Assembly (NCBI GenBank): GCA_003527165.1
Contig: DPSI01000592.1
Coordinates: forward strand, 1-11,623
Length of the DNA: 11,623 bases
From: Pseudomonas sp.
Lineage (GTDB): Bacteria > Pseudomonadota > Gammaproteobacteria > Pseudomonadales > Pseudomonadaceae
Reading direction: 5' to 3'
The notes below the pieces were generated by a model that did no database searches, had not been told where the DNA came from, and was given only the letters and a program-made list of their open reading frames with translations. How positions within the stretch are numbered: the first letter of the stretch is position 1; every line of letters begins with the position of its first letter. Of this stretch, positions 1-8,984 are shown one piece after another. Made by a program: the position numbers and the translations under genes.

Positions 1-857
1 TGCACCACGAAGTCGATCGCGCCGAACACCCGCACCTGCTCGGCGCGGTCCGGGAACAGCTCGGCAACCAGCCGCGCCTGTTCGAAATAAAGGAAAGTAC
101 TTGCCGTGGTCAGCAGCAGTACGAAGGCGGCGATGCCCAATAGATAGCTCGAACCCAGCACCCGCGTAAGGCCGCTGAACGGATTGCCAGCGACCGGTCG
201 GCGCGGGCTTTCGGCATGTTCGGCGCCGGGTCGGCCAGCACCCAGTTCGTCGCGCCATGCCATCAGGAAATGCTTGATCGCTACCGCAGCAGCCAGCAGC
301 AGCGCCGCCAGCAGCATCAGGCCGAACTGCCCGAGCAGGTCCACCAGCAAGGCGCTCAGTGCCGGTCCGACCAAGCCCCCGACGCTGGCGCCGGCCGCAA
401 TAAAGGCGAACAGACGGCGCGCCTGCGGGGCGTCGAACACATCGGCCATCAGGCTCCAGGCGACCGAAACCACGAACAGGTTGTAGACCGAGATCCATAC
501 GTAGAACACCCGCGCCAGCCAGATGCTGTCCCGCAGAACGAAGAACAGCCCGGCGAACAACAGCAGGTTGAGGCAGAAAAAGCCGTAGACCCAGTCGATG
601 TAATGGATGCGCGGCACCTTCGAATTGAGCCAGGCGAACAGCGGGACGGCCAAGAGCATGGCGAAGAAGGTTGCGGTGAACAGCCACTGCAGGTTGTCGA
701 CGCCGCCCTGAATGCCCATCGACTCGCGAATCGGCCGCAGCATGAAGTAGCCTGTGAACAGGCAGAAGAACAGACCGAACCCAGCCAGAGCTGCGCGCAA
801 CTCACCGGGACGGGCATTGATCAGCGCGGCAGTCCGCGCGGCGAAAGGAACCACCAT
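1..857 (-). CDS. MFS/NTP-exchange-like membrane transporter, C-terminus cut by window edge
   Basis: Reading the minus strand from the ATG at 855-857 gives 285 residues with no stop before the edge, so the C-terminal part is missing. The protein is very hydrophobic, with roughly seven predicted membrane helices visible (about residues 23-41, 58-77, 88-107, 117-137, 148-172, 175-199, 236-258). A RPIRES motif (41-46) after the first helix and an ADVFDAPQARRLF stretch followed by a glycine-rich helix (138-165) resemble bacterial MFS proteins related to Npt1/TlcC nucleotide exchangers. The substrate cannot be read from the sequence; nucleotide exchange is inferred from family likeness only. A GGAG lies 6 nt before the ATG. 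The upstream aldo/keto reductase ends 32 nt away on the same strand, so the two are probably co-transcribed. The family assignment is fairly secure, the substrate is not. Confidence 0.8.
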   Translation of the reverse strand, partial: MVVPFAARTAALINARPGELRAALAGFGLFFCLFTGYFMLRPIRESMGIQGGVDNLQWLFTATFFAMLLAVPLFAWLNSKVPRIHYIDWVYGFFCLNLLLFAGLFFVLRDSIWLARVFYVWISVYNLFVVSVAWSLMADVFDAPQARRLFAFIAAGASVGGLVGPALSALLVDLLGQFGLMLLAALLLAAAVAIKHFLMAWRDELGAGRPGAEHAESPRRPVAGNPFSGLTRVLGSSYLLGIAAFVLLLTTASTFLYFEQARLVAELFPDRAEQVRVFGAIDFVV

Positions 858-889
858 TCAGTCTCCAAGAACGCCAAGCGCAACCGTGT

Positions 890-1807
890 TCAGCGGAAGG
901 CTTCGACGATCAATTGCCGCTGGCGTGCGTCCGGCAGCCGGCCCTGCCCGGCCAGAATGTTGTCAGCCATGTAGCGCGGGTTGGAGGTGGCGGGAATCAC
1001 GGCGGTGACAGCCGGCTCGGCGAGGATGAACTTGAGCAGCAACTGCGCCCAGGAGCTGGCATCGATGTCCGCCGCCCAGGCAGGCAGCGGCTTGTCCCTG
1101 ACTCGAGACAGCAGGTTGCCGCGCGTGAACGGCCGGTTGATCAGCGTGGCGATGCCGTTGTCGGCGCAGTACGGCAGCAGCCCTTTCTCGGCGTTGCGCT
1201 CACTGACCGAATAGTTGAACTGAACGAAATCGACGGGCTCCTGCCTGAGCACTTCGAGCAGCCGGTCGTGGGCTGATTCGACATAGTGCGTCACCCCGAT
1301 GTAACGAATGCGGCCCTGCTCCTTCAGTTCGCGCAGCAGGCCGAGCTGGGTGCTGGTGTCCTGCAGGTTGTGCACTTGGATCAGATCGATGGTATCGGTC
1401 TGCAGAGCCTTGAAGCTGTCCTCAATCTGCGCCTGTCCGCGTTCGCGGCCGGTGGCGGAGACTTTGGTCGCGAGAAACACGCGCTCGCGGGCGCTCTGTC
1501 GCTGAACCAGCTCGCCCACCACCCGGTCCGCGTTGCCATAGCTCGGGGCGGTATCGACCACTTGGGCGCCACCTTCAACGAACACCCGCAGTACCTCGAG
1601 CAAAGCGTCCATCTCGGCATCATCGAGGCTGATGTCATGTGTACGAGAAGTGCCCAGCCCGATCACCGGAAGCATCTCGTTCGACGCTGGGATCTTGCGC
1701 ATCCGCAGCGGTTCGGCGGCCCTGGCTGTCGATGGCCATAATGGCCCGAGCGCAGCGACGGCGGCTAACAGGGCGGTACGATGGAGCAACTGGCGGCGCG
1801 TCTGCAT
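890..1807 (-). CDS. Tat-exported aldo/keto reductase
   Basis: 305 residues. The ATG at 1805-1807 is preferred over longer in-frame starts because it follows a GGAG (8 nt spacing) and opens directly into a twin-arginine signal: TRRQLL at residues 3-8, a hydrophobic stretch (about 12-24) and a likely cleavage after ARA near residue 30. The mature part is an AKR TIM barrel with the expected catalytic tetrad: D85 and Y90 (VDTAPSYGNAD), K115 (FLATKVSA) and H146 (IQVHNLQD). The C-terminal segment IPATSNPRYMADN (271-283) is typical of the NADP-binding end. Members reduce carbonyls with NAD(P)H; here the enzyme would be folded with cofactor and exported to the periplasm, as Tat substrates are. The true substrate is unknown. 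It is the first gene of a likely operon with the downstream transporter. Confidence 0.9.
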   Translation of the reverse strand: MQTRRQLLHRTALLAAVAALGPLWPSTARAAEPLRMRKIPASNEMLPVIGLGTSRTHDISLDDAEMDALLEVLRVFVEGGAQVVDTAPSYGNADRVVGELVQRQSARERVFLATKVSATGRERGQAQIEDSFKALQTDTIDLIQVHNLQDTSTQLGLLRELKEQGRIRYIGVTHYVESAHDRLLEVLRQEPVDFVQFNYSVSERNAEKGLLPYCADNGIATLINRPFTRGNLLSRVRDKPLPAWAADIDASSWAQLLLKFILAEPAVTAVIPATSNPRYMADNILAGQGRLPDARQRQLIVEAFR

Positions 1808-2109
1808 GGCGGATTCTCCAAGACGGTTGGTATTGGGTCGGCAGCGGCGACGCTTGAGTATGGTCGACTTCGGCCAGCGTATCGGCGCGTCGCAACATGA
1901 GAGCTTTTCCGTTTGTTTCAGATGCAAGGCGAAAACGCCCCTGCGCTGCCACATCGGGACGCTACCCAGCGAAGAATTGCAGCGAGCCGGACTCCTGTAC
2001 TGGCAAATCGCCTTTATTTCGGTTCTACTTTCACAAGCCCAATGGCTATCGACCATTACGCCGCTTCCCCCAACGGGAGTCGCGCAGGCTCGCAACAGAT
2101 CGAGACAGC
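1808..2109. other. Intergenic region between divergent AKR and small membrane-protein ORF
   Basis: This 302-nt stretch separates the minus-strand aldo/keto reductase from the plus-strand 78-residue ORF, so promoters for both should lie here. I see no convincing sigma-70 pair on either strand. A TTCACA at 2030-2035 on the plus strand has only a poor -10 (CATTAC) 18 nt downstream. Open frames crossing the region on both strands are arginine- and serine-rich and look like non-coding GC artefacts. No repeat, RNA gene or strong hairpin stands out. Confidence 0.5.
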
Positions 2110-2346
2110 ATGTCCAGTCGCCCGCCCAAGTCCGTCGGCCAACCGCCGGCCACCCTTTCCGAGCCCAAGGCGCGGGTCGCTCGGCCGCCCAAGGCGCTGC
2201 GCCGCCGCCATAAGCTGATAAGCCTGGTCTACGCACTGGGCTTACTGCTGGTGTTCATCCTCAGCCTGCTTCTGCTGCCCGCCGATACCGGCCTCGGCAA
2301 GCTGCTGTGGGGCATGCAGGACACAGCACTGACCCTTACCTACTAA
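2110..2346 (+). CDS. Small single-pass membrane protein, unknown function
   Basis: 78 residues from the ATG at 2110. The frame stays open further upstream, but translation there is arginine-rich and unlike protein, so this start is the most sensible. Residues 1-35 are proline- and arginine-rich (PPKALRRRHK just before the membrane), followed by one strong hydrophobic helix (about 36-58, LVYALGLLLVFILSLLLLPA) and a short tail ending TLTY. The positive-inside rule predicts a cytoplasmic N-terminus. There is only a weak GAG ribosome-binding site about 5 nt before the ATG. I do not recognise the family. It could be a small conserved membrane protein or, less likely, a chance ORF; the well-formed basic-then-hydrophobic pattern argues for a real gene. 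Confidence 0.5.
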   Translation: MSSRPPKSVGQPPATLSEPKARVARPPKALRRRHKLISLVYALGLLLVFILSLLLLPADTGLGKLLWGMQDTALTLTY

Positions 2347-2372
2347 ACACTCCAGCATTGGCAGTCATTAGT

Positions 2373-2392
2373 GTTTCGCATCAGAGCGAAAC
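2373..2392 (+). terminator. Possible hairpin terminator after the small membrane-protein ORF
   Basis: A perfect 7-bp inverted repeat (GTTTCGC, 6-nt loop, GCGAAAC) starts 27 nt after the stop of the 78-residue ORF. No T-tract follows on either strand, so intrinsic termination is doubtful. The rest of 2347-2629 shows nothing else I can support. Confidence 0.25.
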
Positions 2393-2615
2393 CGACCGAC
2401 CCGCTCCGCGAAACGCTGCGACGAACCGAAAACTGCCATTGGCGCCCATGCTCCCGGCGCAGCGATATCCCGACATGCTCGCGGATACCGCTGTATTGCG
2501 CGCGATCCCCGGGCTAGCACCGCTGCTCGATGCGCTAGAGGATTCCACGCTGGTACGTCCCATCAGACCAAAGGCGTCGCCGACAGGCTGCTCGGTCTGA
2601 CGGCGCGTTGATTCA

Positions 2616-2628
2616 GCCCAGCGTGGGC
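2616..2628 (-). terminator. Weak hairpin just after the recQ stop codon
   Basis: GCCCA, 3-nt loop, TGGGC begins 1 nt after the helicase stop codon on the minus strand. The stem is only 5 bp and is not followed by a T-run, so this is at best a weak terminator or a 3' end stabiliser. Confidence 0.2.
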
Positions 2629-2629
2629 G

Positions 2630-4555
<1,926 letters not shown>

Positions 4556-4564
4556 GCTGAGTCA

Positions 4565-4571
4565 CTCCTTT
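4565..4571 (-). promoter_or_regulatory. Strong Shine-Dalgarno site of recQ, possibly hairpin-occluded
   Basis: AAAGGAG lies 9 nt before the recQ ATG and fixes the start. Its GGAGT (4564-4568) can pair with ACTCC (4577-4581) 8 nt upstream in the mRNA, a 5-bp stem that would partly mask the site. The site is clear, the occlusion is inferred. Confidence 0.7.
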
Positions 4572-4839
4572 GACTGGGAGTCGGAGGGTAGCAAAAGGAA
4601 GGAGACGGTACTGCAAAGCGGCCGGCAAGTGCGGTCAGCCGTCGATAAAGCGCGCCGAGCGTTGCGAAACACAGGGCATGCCGCTTACCTGCGCGAGGGC
4701 GCCGCCGTCCCAGACGCTGTGCGACCTGCAGGCGAGGATGGCAGACCCGGCGTGGCGGAAGCTTCTACGGCGATCGATGCGAGGATCGGCGGTGCCAGGC
4801 GCGTCGATCAGCAGAGCCGGATAGTTCGCCTGACGGGCA

Positions 4840-4862
4840 GAAGGGCGCGTTGCGCGCCCTTC
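4840..4862 (-). terminator. GC-rich hairpin terminator after nitroreductase
   Basis: A perfect 10-bp inverted repeat (GAAGGGCGCG, 3-nt loop, CGCGCCCTTC) starts 9 nt after the nitroreductase stop on the minus strand. The stem is very stable but the following bases (TGCCC) lack a T-run, so it may terminate inefficiently or mainly protect the 3' end. Confidence 0.6.
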
Positions 4863-4870
4863 GCAGGCGA

Positions 4871-5473
4871 TCAGAAGCGATCGCGAATGATCACTTCATC
4901 GAACGGCAGCTTGCCGATGCGTGGCTTGGGCTCGACGGCCCGCTTGCCGACCGCGACCATCAGGGCGATGACGTGGTTGTCCGGCAGGTTGATCAGCTTG
5001 GCCACCGCATCGAAATCGAAGCCGTCCATGGGACAGGAATCCAGCCCCTTGCCACGCGCGGCGAGCATCAATGTCTGGGCCATCAGACCGCAGCTGCGCA
5101 TGGCTTCGTCGCGCTGTACCTGCGGCTTGCCGCGGTAGTAATTGTTGATGGCGCCCGCCATGTAATCTTGCACCTCGGCCGGCGCGCCTTCCCAGACGCG
5201 GCGGACGTTCTTTTCCCAGCTGTCGACCTGCGCACAGACCACGACCAGCATCGAGGCATCGGTCATCTGTGCCTGGTTCCAACCCACTTCACGAATCTGC
5301 GCACGCAGCGCCGGATCGCTGACCTCGACGAAGCGCACATGCTGCAGATTGAAGGCCGATGGGGCGAGCAGTGCCAGTTGCAGCAACTCGTCCTTCTCTT
5401 CGCGGCTGAGCTGAAAGTTGGCGTCGTAGGCTTTGACGGCGCGACGGGTCTGGATGGCATCTTCGATCTGCAT
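4871..5473 (-). CDS. NAD(P)H-dependent FMN nitroreductase family protein
   Basis: 200 residues. The ATG at 5471-5473 is chosen because TTGGAG sits 6 nt before it; a TTG four codons upstream would place that sequence inside the gene. Nitroreductase-fold signatures are visible: the N-terminal RRAVKAYD (10-17) that contacts FMN phosphate, APSAFNLQHVRF (37-48) with S39, N42 and Q44 expected to bind the flavin, the GLDSCPMDGFD segment in the C-terminal half, and a closing GKRAVEPKPR. Such enzymes are cytoplasmic homodimers that reduce nitro compounds, quinones or flavin with NAD(P)H. The sequence most resembles the short YdgI/YodC/NfsB-like group, and the physiological substrate cannot be told. 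It appears monocistronic, with a terminator-like hairpin after it. Confidence 0.9.
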   Translation of the reverse strand: MQIEDAIQTRRAVKAYDANFQLSREEKDELLQLALLAPSAFNLQHVRFVEVSDPALRAQIREVGWNQAQMTDASMLVVVCAQVDSWEKNVRRVWEGAPAEVQDYMAGAINNYYRGKPQVQRDEAMRSCGLMAQTLMLAARGKGLDSCPMDGFDFDAVAKLINLPDNHVIALMVAVGKRAVEPKPRIGKLPFDEVIIRDRF

Positions 5474-5723
5474 GGCTGACTCCAATGGGGTGTGAAACGT
5501 GGCGCTATGCTATGCGCAGCTATTGATCGAATCCATCCGACTTGGCTGATGGAAGTGATCAGTCCGCCCGATACTTGCTGAGACCCGGTGGGTCATGGAG
5601 CGGCCCGCGCCGTTTTGGCTCGCAAGGGATCGCCATCACGCCGCTGCCCATTCCATGCCTCATCTGAGCCGGGCCGCGCAAGACGCTTCTGCGACATTCA
5701 TGAACGCAAGGTGAGCGCCCACG

Positions 5724-5750
5724 AAAAAGCCGCCCGAAGGCGGCCTTTTT
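5724..5750 (-). terminator. Intrinsic terminator of pckA
   Basis: On the minus strand, 19 nt after the pckA stop, GCCGCC pairs with GGCGGC around a stable UUCG tetraloop and is followed at once by TTTTT. An A-tract on the 5' side extends the stem past a one-base bulge. This is a textbook rho-independent terminator; the A-tract could make it work partly in the other direction too. Confidence 0.9.
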
Positions 5751-5769
5751 CAGGGCGTCTGCGCTCAGC

Positions 5770-7311
5770 TCAGAGCTGCGGGCCGGCGGCCTTGATGGCG
5801 TCGGAGACTTCGAACTTCTTGAAGTTCTCAATGAACTTGTTCGCCAGTTCCTTGGCTGCTTCGTCGTAGGCGTTTGCGTCGGCCCAGGTGTTGCGCGGGT
5901 TGAGCAGCTGGGTATCGACACCTGGGACGGCCTTCGGCACGTCCAGGTTGATGATCGGCAGGTGCTCGGTTTCCGCACCGATCAGCGCGCCGCTCTGGAT
6001 CACTGCGATCACGGCACGGGTGGTCGGAATGTTGAAGCGCTTGCCGACACCGTAGCCACCGCCAGTCCAGCCGGTGTTGACCAGGTAGACCTTGGAGCCG
6101 AACGCCTGGATGCGCTTGATCAGCAGCTCGGCGTAGACGCCGGCCGGACGCGGGAAGAAGGGCGCACCGAAGCAGGTGGAGAAGGTCGACTTGATGCCGC
6201 TGCCCGAACCCATTTCGGTGGAGCCGACCAGCGCGGTGTAGCCCGACAGGAAGTGGTAAGCCGCCTGTTCATTGTTCAGGATCGACACCGGGGGCAGCAC
6301 GCCAGTCAGATCGCAGGTGAGGAAGATTACCGCGTTCGGCTCGCCGCCGAGGTTCTTCTCGGAACGCTTCTCGACGTACTCCAGCGGGTAGGCGGCGCGG
6401 CTGTTCTGGGTCAGGCTGTCGTCGGCATAGTCGGCAGCACGCGCATCGTCCAGTACGACGTTTTCCAACACGGTGCCGAACTGGATGGCTTTCCAGATCA
6501 CCGGCTCGTTCTTCTCGGACAAGTCGATGCACTTGGCGTAGCAACCGCCTTCGATGTTGAACACCACGCCGGTGCCCCAGCCGTGCTCGTCGTCGCCGAT
6601 CAGATAACGCGACTCATCCGCCGACAGGGTGGTCTTGCCGGTGCCGGACAGACCGAAGAACAGGGTGACATCGCCGTCTTCGCCGATATTGGCGGCGCAA
6701 TGCATCGGCAGTACGTCGGCTTCCGGCAGCAGGTAGTTCTGCACCGAGAACATCGCCTTCTTCATTTCACCGGCGTAGCGCATGCCAGCGATGAGCACCT
6801 TCTTCTGGGCGAAGTTGATGATCACGCAACCGTCGGAGTTGGTGCCGTCACGCTCTGGCACGCACTCGAAATTAGCGACATTGAGCACTTGCCATTCGTC
6901 TTTGCCGACCGGGTTGTACTGCGCCGGATTGATGAACAGCTGGCGGCCGAAGAGGTTCTGCCAGGCGGTCGCGGTGGTCATCTTGACCGGCAGGTAATGA
7001 CCCTCGGACGAACCTACATGCACGTGGGAAACGAAATGATCCTGCGCCTTGTTGAAGGCCTCGACGCGCTCCCACAAGGCGTCGAACTTCTCGGCAGGGA
7101 ATGGGCGATTGATCGGGCCCCAGGCAATGGAGTCCTGGGTGCTGGGCTCTTCAACGATATAGCGATCAGCTGGCGAACGACCGGTCCGGTGGCCGGTTTT
7201 CACGACGAGCGCGCCATTGGCGGCCAATTCACCCTCACCGCGTTTGATGGCTTCTTCAACCAGTTGGGCGGTGCTGATATCGATGTACACGGCGTTAGTG
7301 GCTTGCGTCAT
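5770..7311 (-). CDS. pckA: Phosphoenolpyruvate carboxykinase (ATP)
   Basis: 513 residues, the usual length for the ATP-dependent enzyme. It converts oxaloacetate and ATP to PEP, CO2 and ADP in the cytoplasm, the entry step of gluconeogenesis during growth on organic acids. Visible signatures: the substrate-binding RTGRSP (42-47), the lysine region [10 protein letters not shown] (181-190), [10 protein letters not shown] (201-210), the kinase P-loop [10 protein letters not shown] (220-229), and the metal-binding GDDEHGW (239-245). All key residues are present and the reading frame is intact. The ATG at 7309-7311 has a modest GGAAAG just before it; a stronger GGAGGA lies 26 nt upstream behind a palindrome. 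An extended -10 is proposed upstream and a clear terminator lies downstream, so the gene appears monocistronic, between hslO and the nitroreductase. Confidence 0.98.
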   Translation of the reverse strand: MTQATNAVYIDISTAQLVEEAIKRGEGELAANGALVVKTGHRTGRSPADRYIVEEPSTQDSIAWGPINRPFPAEKFDALWERVEAFNKAQDHFVSHVHVGSSEGHYLPVKMTTATAWQNLFGRQLFINPAQYNPVGKDEWQVLNVANFECVPERDGTNSDGCVIINFAQKKVLIAGMRYAGEMKKAMFSVQNYLLPEADVLPMHCAANIGEDGDVTLFFGLSGTGKTTLSADESRYLIGDDEHGWGTGVVFNIEGGCYAKCIDLSEKNEPVIWKAIQFGTVLENVVLDDARAADYADDSLTQNSRAAYPLEYVEKRSEKNLGGEPNAVIFLTCDLTGVLPPVSILNNEQAAYHFLSGYTALVGSTEMGSGSGIKSTFSTCFGAPFFPRPAGVYAELLIKRIQAFGSKVYLVNTGWTGGGYGVGKRFNIPTTRAVIAVIQSGALIGAETEHLPIINLDVPKAVPGVDTQLLNPRNTWADANAYDEAAKELANKFIENFKKFEVSDAIKAAGPQL

Positions 7312-7321
7312 GAGCTTTCCG

Positions 7322-7336
7322 TCGGCCCTGGGCCGA
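7322..7336 (-). promoter_or_regulatory. Palindrome in the pckA 5' leader
   Basis: A perfect inverted repeat TCGGCCC-N-GGGCCGA ends 10 nt before the pckA ATG, between a strong SD-like GGAGGA (7338-7343) and a weaker GGAAAG (7315-7320). As RNA it can form a 5-bp stem with a 5-nt loop; as DNA it could be a protein-binding site. Its role is inferred from position. Confidence 0.4.
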
Positions 7337-7395
7337 TTCCTCCATGCTGTTGTAGCCCACTGACCAGTAGACTACATCGAAAAAAAGTGCACGCG

Positions 7396-7404
7396 ATTAT
7401 GACA
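7396..7404 (-). promoter_or_regulatory. Candidate extended -10 promoter of pckA
   Basis: TGTCATAAT on the minus strand matches an extended -10 (TGN plus CATAAT, 5 of 6 to consensus). No good -35 is seen at 16-18 nt, which fits an extended -10 or activator-dependent promoter. It predicts a leader of roughly 80 nt. Confidence 0.4.
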
Positions 7405-7467
7405 GAAAAGGCGCTGCGCTGGGTATGAGCCCATGATGGCGAAAAGGTTCCTAACGCGCCGCCCCCT

Positions 7468-8367
7468 TTAATGCCGGGTGTCGGAAGGCCCGTCGGTTCC
7501 CGCGCCAGCGAATAGCTGGGCGACATCGGCCGCGTCGAAGCGGTAGCTGTGGTTGCAGAACTGGCAATCGATGGTGATGGCTCCGCCCTGCTCCATCAGC
7601 AGTTGTTCGGCGTCATGCTGGCCGAGGCTGATGACCGCATTGGCCGAGCGCTCGCGCGAGCAGCTGCAGCGGAAAACGATCGAGCGCGGCTCGAACAGGC
7701 GAACCTGCTCTTCATGATAGAGACGATGCAGCACGGTCTGAGTGTCGAGACCGAGTAGTTCTTCGGTCGACAAGGTATCGGCAAGGGTGCGTAGATGCTG
7801 CCAGCTGGCTTCGCGTTCTTCGCCGTCACGGATGCGATCGGCCGGTAGCTGTTGCAGCAACATGCCACAGGCGCGGCGACCGTCGGCGGCGAGCCAGAAG
7901 CGCGTCGGCAACTGCTCGGACGAAGCGAAATAACTCGACAGGCTTTCCGCCAGGGTCGCGCCGTCCAACGCGACGATGCCTTGGTAGCGCTGGCCATTGG
8001 CGGGGTCGATGGTCATCGCCAACACGCCGTCAGGCATCAGCTCGGACAGGGTCGCACCGGGCGCCAACTGCTCTTCGTGATAGCGGGCGATGCCGCGCAC
8101 TTCGCGATCACTCGAGCATTCGACCATCAGCAGCGGCACCGCGCCGGCCGACCGTGCCTGCAGCACCATCAACCCGTCGAACTTCAGCGTACCGACGAGC
8201 AGCGCCGCGGCGGCGAGGAGCTCGCCCAGCAGCTGCGCCACCGGCTCCGGATAGCTGTGCTTGGCCAGCACCTCGGCATAGCTACGCTCGAGCCCGACCC
8301 ACTCGCCACGCACATCGGTGTCATCGAAAAGGAAACGCTGGGTGTAATCGGAATCGAGCATGGGCAT
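7468..8367 (-). CDS. hslO: Hsp33 redox-regulated chaperone
   Basis: 299 residues, typical of Hsp33. The protein is an ATP-independent holdase that becomes active when oxidation releases zinc from four cysteines and unfolds the C-terminal switch. All four are present in the family pattern: CSC at 234-236 and CQFC at 268-271, spaced 31 residues apart. The N-terminal [16 protein letters not shown] (8-23) is also characteristic. Two adjacent ATGs (8367 and 8361) could start translation; neither has a clear Shine-Dalgarno, and the longer one is given. The gene lies 124 nt downstream of hslR on the same strand, the classic hslR-hslO pairing, but carries its own promoter candidate in that gap. Confidence 0.97.
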   Translation of the reverse strand: MPMLDSDYTQRFLFDDTDVRGEWVGLERSYAEVLAKHSYPEPVAQLLGELLAAAALLVGTLKFDGLMVLQARSAGAVPLLMVECSSDREVRGIARYHEEQLAPGATLSELMPDGVLAMTIDPANGQRYQGIVALDGATLAESLSSYFASSEQLPTRFWLAADGRRACGMLLQQLPADRIRDGEEREASWQHLRTLADTLSTEELLGLDTQTVLHRLYHEEQVRLFEPRSIVFRCSCSRERSANAVISLGQHDAEQLLMEQGGAITIDCQFCNHSYRFDAADVAQLFAGAGTDGPSDTRH

Positions 8368-8452
8368 GACCAGAGCAGAGGGAGAGCGGGTTACGACTGG
8401 CGCGCCACCAAGGCTCGCCAAGCTCCACCGCCCCAGTATAAAGAAGGACCGC

Positions 8453-8481
8453 ATTCTAGGTCGAAAGTGGCGACCGTCCAA
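8453..8481 (-). promoter_or_regulatory. Candidate sigma-70 promoter for hslO
   Basis: In the hslR-hslO gap the minus strand has TTGGAC (8476-8481), a 17-nt spacer, and TAGAAT (8453-8458). The -10 matches 5 of 6 and the -35 only 3 of 6. It would start transcription about 80 nt before hslO. A second -10-like TATACT sits at 8435-8440. No clear sigma-32 heat-shock promoter is seen. Confidence 0.45.
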
Positions 8482-8491
8482 CCGGCGACAT

Positions 8492-8887
8492 TCAATCCGC
8501 GTCCGAACGAAAGCGTTGCAACGCGCGACGTTGCTTCTTGCTGGGCCTGCCATCGGTCTCGACGCCGAGGGCACCGGCCTTGCGCATCGCCGCTGCGCGC
8601 TCCCGACGGGCCAAGCTTTCGGCGGTTTCCTCATACAGCTGTTGGGCTTCCGGCGCGCCTTTGCGCACCGCCGAAAGTGCCCGGATCACCACGGTGCGCT
8701 CATCGAACCCGGCGCGAATCACCACTTCCTCACCGAGCTTCGGTTCCTTGCTCGGCTTGCAGCGCTCGCCACGGCAATGCACCTTGCCACCTTCGATGGC
8801 GGCCTTTGCCAGCGCGCGCGTCTTGAAGAAGCGCGCGGCCCATAACCATTTGTCCAAGCGGACCTTGCCGTCGTCTTTTTCGCTCAT
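8492..8887 (-). CDS. hslR: Hsp15-like heat-shock RNA-binding protein (S4 domain)
   Basis: 131 residues, matching Hsp15. In E. coli this protein binds 50S subunits that still carry nascent-chain tRNA after premature dissociation and helps recycle them. The S4 RNA-binding fold is evident: [19 protein letters not shown] (9-27), then [17 protein letters not shown] (30-46), the usual alpha-L core, and GEEVVIRAG (52-60). The C-terminal part (about 70-131) is rich in arginine and lysine ([14 protein letters not shown]), consistent with further RNA contact. The start ATG at 8885-8887 has only weak GAG motifs upstream. The gene is divergent from rimB with 97 nt between the two starts and lies upstream of hslO. 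Confidence 0.95.
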   Translation of the reverse strand: MSEKDDGKVRLDKWLWAARFFKTRALAKAAIEGGKVHCRGERCKPSKEPKLGEEVVIRAGFDERTVVIRALSAVRKGAPEAQQLYEETAESLARRERAAAMRKAGALGVETDGRPSKKQRRALQRFRSDAD

Positions 8888-8910
8888 CGCTCAACTCAAT
8901 CAGCCGTCGT

Positions 8911-8963
8911 GTTGTCATAGGGTCGTACAGGTAGATGCGGTTGTCATGTACCCCGTCTAGAAT
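8911..8963 (+). promoter_or_regulatory. rimBK / hslR divergent control region with repeated GTTGTCAT boxes
   Basis: The 97-nt gap between the divergent hslR and rimB starts contains GTTGTCAT twice, at 8911-8918 and 8940-8947 (29 nt apart), and a -10-like TAGAAT at 8958-8963 before rimB. The second box lies about where a -35 would be, but the spacing from TTGTCA to TAGAAT is only 11 nt, too short for a normal promoter pair. A regulator-binding role is inferred. Confidence 0.35.
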
Positions 8964-8984
8964 GCGCGGAAATCTACTGGATAC

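Larger units (their letters stand above)
4556..4870. other. Intergenic region between recQ start and nitroreductase stop
   Basis: This 315-nt stretch holds the recQ ribosome-binding site at one end (4565-4571) and the nitroreductase terminator-like hairpin at the other (4840-4862). The recQ promoter should lie between them, but I find no convincing -35/-10 pair and no LexA box. Open frames here are arginine/alanine-rich and unlike protein. Confidence 0.5.

Noticed and set aside
216..974. A 252-residue plus-strand frame at the left end
   Set aside because: Glutamine/arginine/glutamate-rich shadow of the transporter gene, which reads cleanly as a membrane protein on the minus strand.
1808..2236. 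N-terminal extension of the aldo/keto reductase to 448 residues
   Set aside because: The extra residues are not protein-like and would bury the Tat signal; the ATG at 1807 has its own GGAG.
2347..2629. A plus-strand frame continuing through the gap before recQ
   Set aside because: No ribosome-binding site, no domain and random-looking composition; treated as non-coding.
5588..5869. Short plus-strand frame between the nitroreductase and pckA
   Set aside because: It crosses the pckA terminator and the pckA 3' end in antisense and has arginine/serine-rich composition.
7343..7360. CTACAACAGC in the pckA leader as a Crc/Hfq catabolite-repression target
   Set aside because: It does not fit the A-rich AANAANAA pattern well enough to claim, although such control of pckA would be plausible.
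5962..7428. A 488-residue open frame on the plus strand opposite pckA
   Set aside because: It is the antisense shadow of a highly conserved pckA in GC-rich DNA; its translation has no recognisable domain and no ribosome-binding site.
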